A stretch of 22,264 nucleotides of DNA from positions 1 through 22,264 of the IMG/VR virus record IMGVR_UViG_3300027704_000182; one strand, given 5' to 3'. Shown here one piece after another: positions 1 to 8,900 of the stretch (positions within the stretch are counted from its first letter, which is position 1; each line of letters starts with the position of its first letter). A program made the position numbers and the translations under genes. The notes beneath the pieces were generated by a model that had not been told where the DNA came from, did not search any database, and saw only the letters and a program-made list of their open reading frames with translations. The DNA comes from a virus.

Positions 1-1200
1 ATGTTTCCTGTATGGGCTTGGATTAAGAATCCTAAGTTCAGATTCATAACAGCATCTTATTCTGCAGAGCTTTCAATAGAACATTCAACAAGAAGTAGAG
101 ATATTATAAACTCAGAGTGGTTTAAAGCAAGATGGGGAGATTTATTCTTCATTAAGAAAGACCAGAATCTAAAATCAAGATACGAGAACAATTTTCTAGG
201 AGTTAGGAGGGCAACATCAGTAGGAGGTACTGTTACAGGGCAAGGAGGGGACTTTCTGCTTGTAGATGACCCTGTTTCCCCACAACACGCTGCATCAGAG
301 ATAGAGAGAGAAAATGCAAACGAATGGTATAGGACAACATTCTACTCTAGGCTTAATAATCCATTAACAGGAGTAAGAATAATTATTATGCAGAGAATAC
401 ATGATGATGATTTAAGTGGATTCTTACTTTATGGTAGTCAAAGTAGACTAAAATATAAGCATATTTGCATACCTGCAGAGCTTTCAGAGGATGTTAAACC
501 TAAAATGCTAGAATCTAACTATGATGAAGATGGATTGTTTTGGTCAGATAGGTTCAGTAAGGCTATTTTAGATGATTATAAGCAAGCTTTAGGAAGTTAT
601 GGATATGCAGGACAACTTATGCAAACTCCTACACCTCTAAACTCAGGAATGATAAAATCTGAGTGGTTAAACATAGATAATCATAAAGTAGGAGATATTG
701 GAGAGCAAACTACAGTTGATTTCGTTATTGACCCTGCATATACTGCAAATGAGAAGAATGACCCTTCTGCACTACTCGCATATACATATAAAAATAACAA
801 ATGGCAGATAATTGATTGTATTAATGTATATAAAGAGTTTCCTGACCTAATTAAATTCATTCAACAATGGGTTTCTAAAAATGGATATACAAGTAGGAGT
901 AGAATATATGTAGAACCTAAAGCATCAGGTAAATCTATAGTTCAAACTCTTAAAAAGGAAACAGGACTTAATGTTAAAGAGGATAAACCACCATCTAAAG
1001 ATAAAGTGGCAAGAGTACAAGATATTTCTGCCTCTTTAGAGTCAGGTAGAGTAAGTTTACTCAAAGGGAAATGGAACGAGGAGTTTTTACAGCAATTAGT
1101 GAGGTTTCCATCTGCAAAACATGATGATATGGTAGATTGTTTAGTTATGGCTGTAAATAATAATATGTGGAGTGGCTCTAAGGTAGTTTATTTTTCTTAA
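1..1200 (+). CDS. terL: Terminase large subunit, C-terminal part (5' end cut by window)
   Basis: This is the ATPase/nuclease motor that packages phage DNA through the portal. The 399 visible residues begin after the P-loop: the Walker A segment, which normally precedes a motif like the FPVWAW seen at residues 2-7, is missing, so the ATG at position 1 is probably internal. Visible ATPase motifs are Walker B (FLLVDD, residues 85-90) and the coupling motif (QRIHDDD, 131-137). The RNase H-like nuclease domain follows, with candidate metal ligands at D244 (FVIDPAY), E305 (YVEPKASG) and D375/D376/D379 (HDDMVD). These motifs are those of the TerL family, so the assignment is secure. Roughly 60-100 residues should lie upstream, judged from usual TerL sizes. 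A 65-bp gap separates it from the next gene. Confidence 0.95.
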   Translation: MFPVWAWIKNPKFRFITASYSAELSIEHSTRSRDIINSEWFKARWGDLFFIKKDQNLKSRYENNFLGVRRATSVGGTVTGQGGDFLLVDDPVSPQHAASEIERENANEWYRTTFYSRLNNPLTGVRIIIMQRIHDDDLSGFLLYGSQSRLKYKHICIPAELSEDVKPKMLESNYDEDGLFWSDRFSKAILDDYKQALGSYGYAGQLMQTPTPLNSGMIKSEWLNIDNHKVGDIGEQTTVDFVIDPAYTANEKNDPSALLAYTYKNNKWQIIDCINVYKEFPDLIKFIQQWVSKNGYTSRSRIYVEPKASGKSIVQTLKKETGLNVKEDKPPSKDKVARVQDISASLESGRVSLLKGKWNEEFLQQLVRFPSAKHDDMVDCLVMAVNNNMWSGSKVVYFS

Positions 1201-1265
1201 CTTCTAAAAACTTCTAGGTTAATAGAAAAAAAAGTCATATAATTGCGAAAGAATAGGAATAAATT

Positions 1266-1676
1266 ATGGATGTAAGTAGTTTAAATAGTAAGCACGAAGA
1301 AATAATTCACAAATACTTGAAATTTGTTCAGGGAACTGTATATACAGCTACAGAAGAATATGGTAGTGATAAGTTCTTGGATTTCAATGAGATAATAGAA
1401 AATATTATAAAATATACAAATGCTTTTAATAAATTAATTAAAACAAATAACAGAAGGTCGGAGTGGGCATATATGACTCCAAATTTAATGCTATACGCTA
1501 CAATAGGATTCTTATCAGGAGTTAAAAGTGCTTCCAATAGCGATTTAATTGATGAATTATCAGAAGATTTGTTTGATAAGACTGTTGATTTTGTAGGAGA
1601 AACAACAGATATTTTAGAGGATATTCAAAATAAAGAAGATGTTCAAAAAAAAATACTAAAACTAACTAGAAAATAA
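1266..1676 (+). CDS. Hypothetical protein, 136 aa, helical
   Basis: I do not recognise this protein. It is mostly helical by residue pattern, moderately acidic, with no cysteine, signal peptide or convincing transmembrane segment; a short hydrophobic stretch (LMLYATIGFLSG, near residue 75) is too brief and too mixed for one. It lies between the terminase and the tail-chaperone gene, and ends 2 bp before the latter starts, so it is co-transcribed and probably works in virion assembly. The start ATG follows an A/T-rich leader (aataaattATG) typical of the other starts here. A family of small proteins occupies this position in related phages, but I cannot name it. Confidence 0.75.
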   Translation: MDVSSLNSKHEEIIHKYLKFVQGTVYTATEEYGSDKFLDFNEIIENIIKYTNAFNKLIKTNNRRSEWAYMTPNLMLYATIGFLSGVKSASNSDLIDELSEDLFDKTVDFVGETTDILEDIQNKEDVQKKILKLTRK

Positions 1677-1678
1677 AA

Positions 1679-2365
1679 ATGAGTGTAACTATTGCTATAA
1701 AGTATCAAAATGATGAGATGGATGTTGTTATTCCAACTCAATGGGAGGATATAACCCTTGAATATTGGACTGAAATATGTTCTATAGTAAACAAGCATAA
1801 AAAAAGTACGGAATTAAAAAAAGAACATCATAGTGAAAAATATTCTGAATCTAATGATTTAGATAGAATACTTGAGGATGTAGAGTTTATAGATAATATA
1901 TCTTTAAATAAGGATATTTTTTGCTTTATGACAGGCCTGAATGATGATGATATGAAAAAGGTAGACTTAGGTCAGGTAAATAAGGTTCTAGAAGCTGTTG
2001 GTATTCTTACTGAAGAATATAAACCTAAAGGAATTAAATCTTTTGACTTAGATGGAGAAACTTATTACTTCCCTTTAGAATCCTTTAGAAAAAATACTTA
2101 CGGAGATTTCATTGAATCTACTCAGCTTGATATGACTATTGAGAACACAAAAAACGGAAGGTTTGATGTTTTGCCTGAGCAGATGGCTATATTATGCAGA
2201 AGGATAGGCGAAGATTATGAAGAAGAAGATATACCTGAAAAAACTAAAAATTTCAAAAAATTAACTATGGACATTGTATATGAGTTCGCTTTTTTTTTGA
2301 CCATTCAAAGCAACAAGTTGCTAAAAATTTCCAATATGTATTTGGAGAAAAAAGAGAAGGAATGA
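1679..2365 (+). CDS. Tail assembly chaperone, short (unshifted) product
   Basis: Probable tail assembly chaperone, analogous to lambda gpG: it would bind the tape measure and recruit tube subunits without entering the virion. The N-terminus (VVIPTQWEDITLEYWTEI, residues 16-33) followed by a segment with an Asp-rich TGLNDDD motif (85-91) is a pattern I associate with tail chaperones of Bacteroidota phages. The strongest support is its 3' end. A run of nine T (2290-2298) lies where the -1 frame has just become open (a -1-frame TGA is at 2281-2283), and that frame stays open through the next gene to 2601. This is the classic chaperone frameshift arrangement. Unlike lambda, the tape measure is about 8.5 kb downstream. 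The unshifted product has 228 residues and ends in a Lys/Glu-rich helix. Confidence 0.65.
   Translation: MSVTIAIKYQNDEMDVVIPTQWEDITLEYWTEICSIVNKHKKSTELKKEHHSEKYSESNDLDRILEDVEFIDNISLNKDIFCFMTGLNDDDMKKVDLGQVNKVLEAVGILTEEYKPKGIKSFDLDGETYYFPLESFRKNTYGDFIESTQLDMTIENTKNGRFDVLPEQMAILCRRIGEDYEEEDIPEKTKNFKKLTMDIVYEFAFFLTIQSNKLLKISNMYLEKKEKE
2290..2322 (+). other. Probable programmed -1 frameshift site (T9 slippery run plus hairpin)
   Basis: Nine consecutive T at 2290-2298 read in the zero frame as T TTT TTT TTG, a perfect X XXY YYZ slippery heptamer. A 5-bp stem with a CAAG tetraloop (AGCAA/TTGCT, 2309-2322) starts about ten bases after the run and could act as a stimulator. A -1 slip at 2290-2296 joins the first 206 chaperone residues to 101 residues of the -1 frame, giving about 307 residues and skipping the stop at 2363-2365. 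Known family logic: many long-tailed phages make two overlapping chaperones this way. Confidence 0.7.
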
Positions 2366-2601
2366 TGGCTATAAAAACAAAAGGACTTTACAATATATAT
2401 ATAAAGCCTTTTGGATGGCTTAACAGCTTGTATGTTCTTGCAGAGAAGGGAATATTCCAAATAGAAGGAATGAATGGAATAGATAGCGTTAAAAACACTA
2501 ATCTATACAAGGTAATGACTTATTTAAGTTGGATAACAGCTAAAAATGAGTATGAATCAAAGGTTAGTGAGAAAATTTCTAATCCAAATAAAGTAAGTTA
2601 A
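2362..2601 (+). CDS. Tail assembly chaperone frameshift extension (T-like domain)
   Basis: The 79-residue reading frame from ATG 2362 overlaps the stop of the preceding gene (ATGATGG), but its frame is open back to 2284. The codons upstream of the ATG (DHSKQQVAKNFQYVFGEKRE, 2299-2358) look like ordinary protein continuous with what follows. I therefore read it mainly as the C-terminal part of a -1 frameshifted chaperone (lambda G-T type), with tryptophan- and tyrosine-containing helices (KPFGWLNSLYVLAEKGIF; YKVMTYLSWITAKNEYESK). In lambda the T domain contacts tail tube subunits. Independent translation from the double ATG at 2362/2365 cannot be excluded. It is followed 4 bp later by the next virion gene. 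Confidence 0.65.
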   Translation: MMAIKTKGLYNIYIKPFGWLNSLYVLAEKGIFQIEGMNGIDSVKNTNLYKVMTYLSWITAKNEYESKVSEKISNPNKVS

Positions 2602-2605
2602 AAAT

Positions 2606-3811
2606 ATGGCAATAAAACTAACAGATATAGTTACTGTAATGAAGGATAAGTGGACTTATGGAGATAAGTTCTTTGGATATACAGAGGAATTTAATGACAA
2701 TCATAATACTCAGTACCCTTCACTATTAATAACCCCTCCTGATTCAGTATTTCCTGAAGTGGGAATGAATAATGGTTGGGAAAACTACACTTTTGAAGTA
2801 TATTTTTCTGATTTATACAATAGGACTGCACAAGCAAATGAGTCTATTGACCAAAGATGGGAAAACCTACAGGATTTAGGGACAGAATGGTTAGATAACT
2901 TTTTAAAGAATTATCAGGCTAATGCACCTATACTAGCTTTCCTTGAAGATGAAAGTGTCAGTATAGAAAGAAATAAAGAGGTAGCTAACGACCAATTAAT
3001 ACAAATTAAAATGACATTTACTTGGAGGGTTTTAAGTAAATGCTTTAGGCCTCAGTCTACATATCCTAATCAAATTAGTAATCTTATTACTTGGTTGAGG
3101 GCTGATAGTAGTGTTACATTTAGTATTCCTACTAAAAAAGTAAGCTTAATAGGAGATGGCTCAGGAAATAATAACGGAGTTAGTCAGTCTATATCCGGCA
3201 ATCAGCCTCAAAGATTTAGCTATGGTGGTTCTTCAGAAAAAACACAAATTACTTTTGATGGATATATTAATGATTTTTTAGTTTCAGATAATAACTTTAT
3301 TACAGGAACTACAGTTGCAGGTGGTGTGGAATACACTATAATTGAGGTTAGCAAAATAGATAAAATAAATCAAAATGTTTTTGGTTACTTTAATTTATCT
3401 AGTGGTGCTTATATTTCAATGGGTTCTAATGCTACAGGTCATTATGAGATATCAATAAGTGATGGTAGTGCAGTACAAACTTCTTCGGCAGGTTCTTCAA
3501 CTTTAGGTAAGTTTCACATAGGAGCAATAAGGCAATCTAATAAAGGAATAAAACTAGATTATAAACACTTAGGAACGAGCAGTTCATTAAACTCGTATGA
3601 TGGGGCTTGGAACTTAAATGAAAATTTTGAGCAAAGTAAATTCACAATAGGTTGTACTAAAGCTTCTGATGGACTTGCACCTCCTTCGGCAATTAATACA
3701 AAATTCTTAGAGGGATTAGTACAAGAAGTAATTATTTATGATAGAAGAATAGATGACTTTGAGTATGCAAAAATAGAGGATTACTTAAACAAAAAATATA
3801 GAATATATTAA
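2606..3811 (+). CDS. Tail-terminator-like N-domain fused to LamG/ConA-like lectin domain
   Basis: A two-domain virion protein of 401 residues. Residues 1-145 resemble small tail terminator/completion proteins: a PSLLITPP strand (about 38-45), a YTFEVYFSDLY strand (about 61-71), a long helix (QDLGTEWLDNFLKNY) and a closing strand with a TFTWRV core (about 136-141). Residues from about 155 to 401 look like a concanavalin/laminin-G type beta-sandwich: it opens with LITWLRADSSV, has a DGSGNNNGVSQS loop, and ends with EVIIYDRRIDDFEYAKIEDYLNKKY, split here as EVIIYDRR plus a helix that packs at the end of such domains in bacterial secreted proteins. Such modules commonly bind sugars. The fusion suggests an exposed glycan-binding decoration on a tail structural protein. 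The terminator reading is less sure than the lectin-like one. Confidence 0.6.
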   Translation: MAIKLTDIVTVMKDKWTYGDKFFGYTEEFNDNHNTQYPSLLITPPDSVFPEVGMNNGWENYTFEVYFSDLYNRTAQANESIDQRWENLQDLGTEWLDNFLKNYQANAPILAFLEDESVSIERNKEVANDQLIQIKMTFTWRVLSKCFRPQSTYPNQISNLITWLRADSSVTFSIPTKKVSLIGDGSGNNNGVSQSISGNQPQRFSYGGSSEKTQITFDGYINDFLVSDNNFITGTTVAGGVEYTIIEVSKIDKINQNVFGYFNLSSGAYISMGSNATGHYEISISDGSAVQTSSAGSSTLGKFHIGAIRQSNKGIKLDYKHLGTSSSLNSYDGAWNLNENFEQSKFTIGCTKASDGLAPPSAINTKFLEGLVQEVIIYDRRIDDFEYAKIEDYLNKKYRIY

Positions 3812-3814
3812 GAT

Positions 3815-5947
3815 ATGGGATACGGAATAAACGGAGCAATGCAAATGGGTCAAGACCCTTATGGTTATGATTCAGGTTCATATAACAGGTTAAGAAATTA
3901 TGTAGGTAGTTATCAAAATATGTGGTGTGTAAATCTACCTATAGTAGTAAGTGTTAATTGGAATGGACTGTACGAAAACCAAGAACCTAGTCCTGCTAAT
4001 TTTAGTAGTGGGGATGGAGATATAGTAAATGTTATATTTGATGTTTACCAAATTAGTGATACAGATGGAGCTGCATGGCCTGATGATTGGACTTTAGTAG
4101 GCTCAATAAGAAAATCAAGAGATATAAGAAATATAAGTCAAGAAGATAGAGTAAATGGTGGGGATGGGGTTTTAACATCTTTAGGTCATATATTCACAGT
4201 AGATATTAGTGAACTGTGTAGGGATTTATTAAGTTATTCTTTGGTGCCGCATGGAAAAGGAACTTGGACTAGCACATTCTTTGGGGGATTGAATGGTGGT
4301 GCCGAGCAACAAGGAAATAGATTTGTGAGTGTTTGGCAAGACCAATTTATAGTTACAAAAAACGGTTCATTTAGGAAAATTAAGGTTAGAATTAGGACAG
4401 AGATAATTGATGGAGATGGTATTATCAGAGAGGCTACTGAATCAGGAAGTATTAAAGAGAGTAACAGCACTATTTGCATAATAAATAACGCACCTGATTT
4501 TGATGAGGCTACGGTGGCAGGTTATAGAAATCTTCCTTCTTCTTTTGTGCATTTAGGTTGGGGTACTAGTAATAGATACTTTAGGAGTTTTATGACAAAT
4601 TGTAAAAATGGTTATTGGGGTGGAAGTAATTTTAATTATTTAGGAAATTCTAAAGATGTGAGAATGGATGAGGCTGCAGAGTATTTACAATGGGTTATGG
4701 GTACGGTAAATAATTATTCAATTTATAATTCAGGTTTTGATTCAGGAAATGGAGAAACAAAATATGGTACAGGTAATACATCAGACTTATCAGGAGATGT
4801 ATGGATTAAGGTTAGGGCTAAAAATGCTGCAGGAGCTGTAATAAGAGAGGCAAGGCTTTACGATTGGAATCATAATTTAAGGCCAAGAGAAACAATAAAT
4901 GGAATAACCGGTATGTGGCCTAGAAGTCATTACAGAATGTGTTCACAGAACATATCTCCTGTTTTTATAAATGCAAATTGCATATTAGAAACATCTACTA
5001 CAAAAGAAAGTTGGGAGCTGTCAGGAACAACATACACAAGAGATATGATTGATAATCAAGGGTATGCTTCTGATAAGACTGCTCTTTTTTTAAATGATGA
5101 TGTTTATTATTATGATGTTGCTATTTATAATCAAACTACAACATCAGGAAATGGAACGGGAGTATTAAAAAGATTGTCAGAAATTCGTTATTATAAAATA
5201 GACAGAAGTGGAATTGTACTTAATGTTCCTGTTGCAAATGCAGGAGATGCTTATGCAGGTATTTATTATACGGAACTAAGAAGCGACCAAATGACATTAC
5301 CACACCCTATAAGATGTAAAGGTTTTAGGAGTGCAGGTTTGGGGATTACCAATAATATGCCTTACTTTAGAATATATTGGCTAAATAAATGTGGAGGAAT
5401 TGACAGTTATACCATAAAAGGTCATAAATCTATGACTTATAATGCTCAAAGAGATGTTATACAGAGAAAGGAGCCTAACCCATTTGATGTAAGGTATGGA
5501 AGGTCAGATACTAAAAATCCATATCCGGGAGATAACAGAACCACTACAGGTGCTTATCAGTCAGACTACATGGGTAATTCAATGAATCATAAAGGAGGAT
5601 TGGAAGTCTTAAATGTTAATTCTACAAGGTCAGGTAAAGTAACTACGCTTCCTTTAAATATAGCTAAAGCAGGGTGGCTTAGAGAAGTCCTTACATCTCC
5701 GAATGTATGGACAGAGTATTTAACCGTTCCTATAGATAATACAGGTCTATTTGGAAGGATAAATTATAGAGGTGTTAATGACCTAGAGGATGGTAGTAAT
5801 GTTGATGGTAGAACACCAAACAATATGGAATATGTCCCGATTATAATTACAAGCTCTAGTATGGATATTTATGATGAGTCTAAGGGATTAACAACAATGA
5901 CTTTTGAATACACACACTCACACGCTATTGTAACTCAAAGAAATTAA
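3815..5947 (+). CDS. Large tail structural protein, 710 aa
   Basis: A large, beta-rich, Gly/Asn/Tyr-rich protein without signal peptide or membrane segment, set 3 bp after the lectin-fusion gene and 3 bp before the next tail protein. Its C-terminal third carries a pattern I associate with tail proteins of Bacteroidota phages: YWLNKCGGIDSYTIKG, then AGWLREVLTSPNVWTEYL, then YVPIIITSSSMDIYD and a final EYTHSHA strand. The N-terminal part begins with a flexible Gly/Tyr/Met-rich stretch. Position next to the hub-like gene suggests a distal-tail or tail-tip component, and I see no enzymatic motif. The exact role (distal tail protein, tip ring or receptor-binding spike) is inference. It lies upstream rather than downstream of the tape measure, which is unusual for tail-tip genes. 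Confidence 0.6.
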   Translation: MGYGINGAMQMGQDPYGYDSGSYNRLRNYVGSYQNMWCVNLPIVVSVNWNGLYENQEPSPANFSSGDGDIVNVIFDVYQISDTDGAAWPDDWTLVGSIRKSRDIRNISQEDRVNGGDGVLTSLGHIFTVDISELCRDLLSYSLVPHGKGTWTSTFFGGLNGGAEQQGNRFVSVWQDQFIVTKNGSFRKIKVRIRTEIIDGDGIIREATESGSIKESNSTICIINNAPDFDEATVAGYRNLPSSFVHLGWGTSNRYFRSFMTNCKNGYWGGSNFNYLGNSKDVRMDEAAEYLQWVMGTVNNYSIYNSGFDSGNGETKYGTGNTSDLSGDVWIKVRAKNAAGAVIREARLYDWNHNLRPRETINGITGMWPRSHYRMCSQNISPVFINANCILETSTTKESWELSGTTYTRDMIDNQGYASDKTALFLNDDVYYYDVAIYNQTTTSGNGTGVLKRLSEIRYYKIDRSGIVLNVPVANAGDAYAGIYYTELRSDQMTLPHPIRCKGFRSAGLGITNNMPYFRIYWLNKCGGIDSYTIKGHKSMTYNAQRDVIQRKEPNPFDVRYGRSDTKNPYPGDNRTTTGAYQSDYMGNSMNHKGGLEVLNVNSTRSGKVTTLPLNIAKAGWLREVLTSPNVWTEYLTVPIDNTGLFGRINYRGVNDLEDGSNVDGRTPNNMEYVPIIITSSSMDIYDESKGLTTMTFEYTHSHAIVTQRN

Positions 5948-5950
5948 AAT

Positions 5951-8900
5951 ATGGCTAAAGATATAAGTATTGAACTTTTACAAGATAGAGAAAATGTAAG
6001 AATTGGAGAACAAATGCTTTCTAATTCAGAGTTTTCTACCTCTACAGGTTGGACAAGTCCTGCTTTAAGTAGTACAGATGCCTTTACATTTAATGGCTAT
6101 CAGTTAATAAAAATGACAACAGGACTAGGTGCTGCTAGAGCTACAATACTTTGTGATTTTGTAGAGGGTTATGAGTATGAGTGTGAGGTTGCTGTTAAAA
6201 ATTATAATAGAAATGGTCAGTTTCTTTTGGCTAATCATGGAGCAAATAATGCTAATATATCTGTGTTAAGCAGCACCATTGTACCTGCTAATGCTCCAGG
6301 AACAGGAAATAGTTATGGTTATTATTCTGCAAAATGGATTCAAGGCTCAGGTCAAAACACTAAGCTTAGTGTTTATGCAAATGATGGTGTAAAGCTAGAA
6401 ATAACATATTTAAGGATTTATAGAACAGCAGTTGATAAGAGTTCTGTATTTGGAATTATAGATGCTTCAACTACAGAAGATTTTCCATTATCTTTAAACT
6501 TCTCTGTTAATGACCCTTCTAATATTGATGCTAGGAAAGGCTCATATAGTAAAACATTTCAAGTGCCTGCTACTGCAAATAATAATATAGTATTAAAAAA
6601 TTTCGGTATTCCTAATTCTACTCATCAAGATGCTCAGTTATACGATAAAATTCCTTGCAGGATTTTAGTAGGAAATTTATTCTCTTTAACAGGATTACTT
6701 CAACTTCAAGATGTGCAAAGATTAAATGATAAACCAATATCATATTCTTGTATCTTCTTAGGGGACAATCTTTCTTGGTCTACCGAAATGGATGGAAAAT
6801 ACCTTAGCGATTTACAGTTAAAAAACTCTACAGGACTAAAATTAAGTGCTAAAGAGATTACAGCTAGTTGGAGTCAAACTGATGCTACTCTTAGGGCTAC
6901 AGGAGCTGCTAATGATTCGGCTGTAGTTTACCCTTTAGCTAGTTACGGACAAGTCAATGAAACAGGATGGGATTATGGAAATGGATTTCAACTATTTAGA
7001 GAACAATGGGAGATTGATTACATGAACAATAATAGTTATAATATATCTCAAACAGGTTTTTTAGGTTCTAACCAATTTAACGCTGTTCCTGTAAATGATT
7101 GGAGGCCTCTTGTGTGGATATACAATATGATGCACAAAATATTTAATGATGCAGGATATAAATTAACATCTTCTTTTGTAGAAACAGACCAATTTAAAAA
7201 ACTATTATATGCTAGCCCTAACTTTCTTTTTAATAATTCTGCCAACAGGATGCAAACTAATTCTTATATCGGTAATTTTAAAGACAATAGCTCATGCTCT
7301 GCAACTCAAGCAAATTTAAAGATTTTTGATGAAACTACAAATGTTGGAGCTAATGTTGCAAATCAAAGTGGACTTCTTCTTGTTGAGGCGACAAATCAAG
7401 CTCCTTATGACCCTATAAGATTTGGAGGTAGTTGTGGTTCAGGAGATGGTAGTGCTAGATTTCAACCTGCTCCCGGTGTTATAACAACTACAACAGGTAA
7501 TCAGCAGGATTTAACGATATCATCAGCAGCCTCAGGGAATCTTTGGACTATTCCTATTGCCGGTCGCTATACTGTAACTACACAGAATATAATGTATTAC
7601 TTTAATTGGCAGCAAAGTGATTGGAGTGGAAGTGGTAATTTTGGCTCTAACAATACAGGATTGACAATGTATGCTAATATAGTTGTAGAGAAGAAAGTGG
7701 TGGCTAACACAGCTTTTTACCCAATAAATTACATTGATAATCAGAGTGCTACAGCTTTAGGTGGATTTAAAAAGTCAAATACAACACATTCTTATGGTGG
7801 TACTTTACCTACGACATCATTTACAGCATACTTTAACGAAGGCGACCAGATAAGGCTTACTCTTGGTATGGCACCTATATATGAGATACAGAGTCCTAAT
7901 AATAATTTCACAGGAGTAACTAATGTTAATATTCAAGCAGAATTATTTGGAACAGCTTATAATGATTGGACAAGCTCAAATGGTCAAGTCAGCATAGAAA
8001 TGGCTAATCCTGATGTTCCTGTTTATGGTGGAGAGTATAATCTACAAGATATTCTCCCAAAAGACCAAAAGCAAATTGACTTTGTTAAGGGTGTTGCTCA
8101 TGCATTTAACTTGCAATTTTATACAGAAGAATTTTCTAAAACTGTTTTTGCAGAGCCATATCCTGATTTTTATTTACCTCCTAAAAATGCTATTGATTGG
8201 ACACATAAACTAGCAAGAAATTTATCAGATACTCAAAGCTTTATACAGAGTAATTGGACTAGAAAGTTGATATTTAAGTACCAAACTGATGATAAAGATT
8301 GGAGGGTTAATGATATGAGTGAAGAATACTTTGATAACATAGGAGATATATACCCTAAACAGGTTATTCTTAATAACACATACCCTGCAGGAGAAACTAT
8401 ATTTGAAAACCCTTTCTTTGCAGGAACATACGACTCTAAATCTTTTGGAGCAGGAGTAACTGAGTTGGAAGATTATAACTTTTATACTGCAGCTTTATGG
8501 ACTAATAATGTTTGGTATAATTCTCCAAAGGGTTATGGATTTAAGCCTAGAATGTTATATTACAATCGAATGGAAATGCCGGTAGCTCACGACCCTTTAT
8601 GGCAGGGTTTTAATGTTGAAAATGGAAGTCAAACAGTAATCGCATTTAATTTTAGCAGAAAAAAAGTTCAGGTATCAGATGTTACAGCGTTGCCTCAGTC
8701 TGCTTTTGTAGGTAACTCAAATGTTTATGTTAATAATGCAGTATATTGCTCTGCGACATTTGTCAATAGATATGATTTCTCAACTCAATTTGGATTGTCT
8801 TATGGTAATTATTGGGCAGCAGACTACGACCCCGCAACAAACACTTATAGTGCAGTAGGGAATCAAGTTGGTTTAGGACTGTACTCTAGGTATTATGAGT

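Noticed and set aside
1210-1245. TTCTA...TAGAA inverted repeat after the terminase gene as terminator
   Set aside because: The stem is only 5 bp and A/T-rich, and it is followed by A rather than T on the coding strand.
1201-1265. Promoter in the gap after the terminase gene
   Set aside because: No TAnnTTTG box with a TTG at suitable distance is seen there.
8013-8213. A 66-codon + strand frame inside the 1089-aa tail protein gene
   Set aside because: It is out of frame with a long well-supported gene, and its Phe/Leu/Ile-rich translation is typical of a shifted A/T-rich frame.
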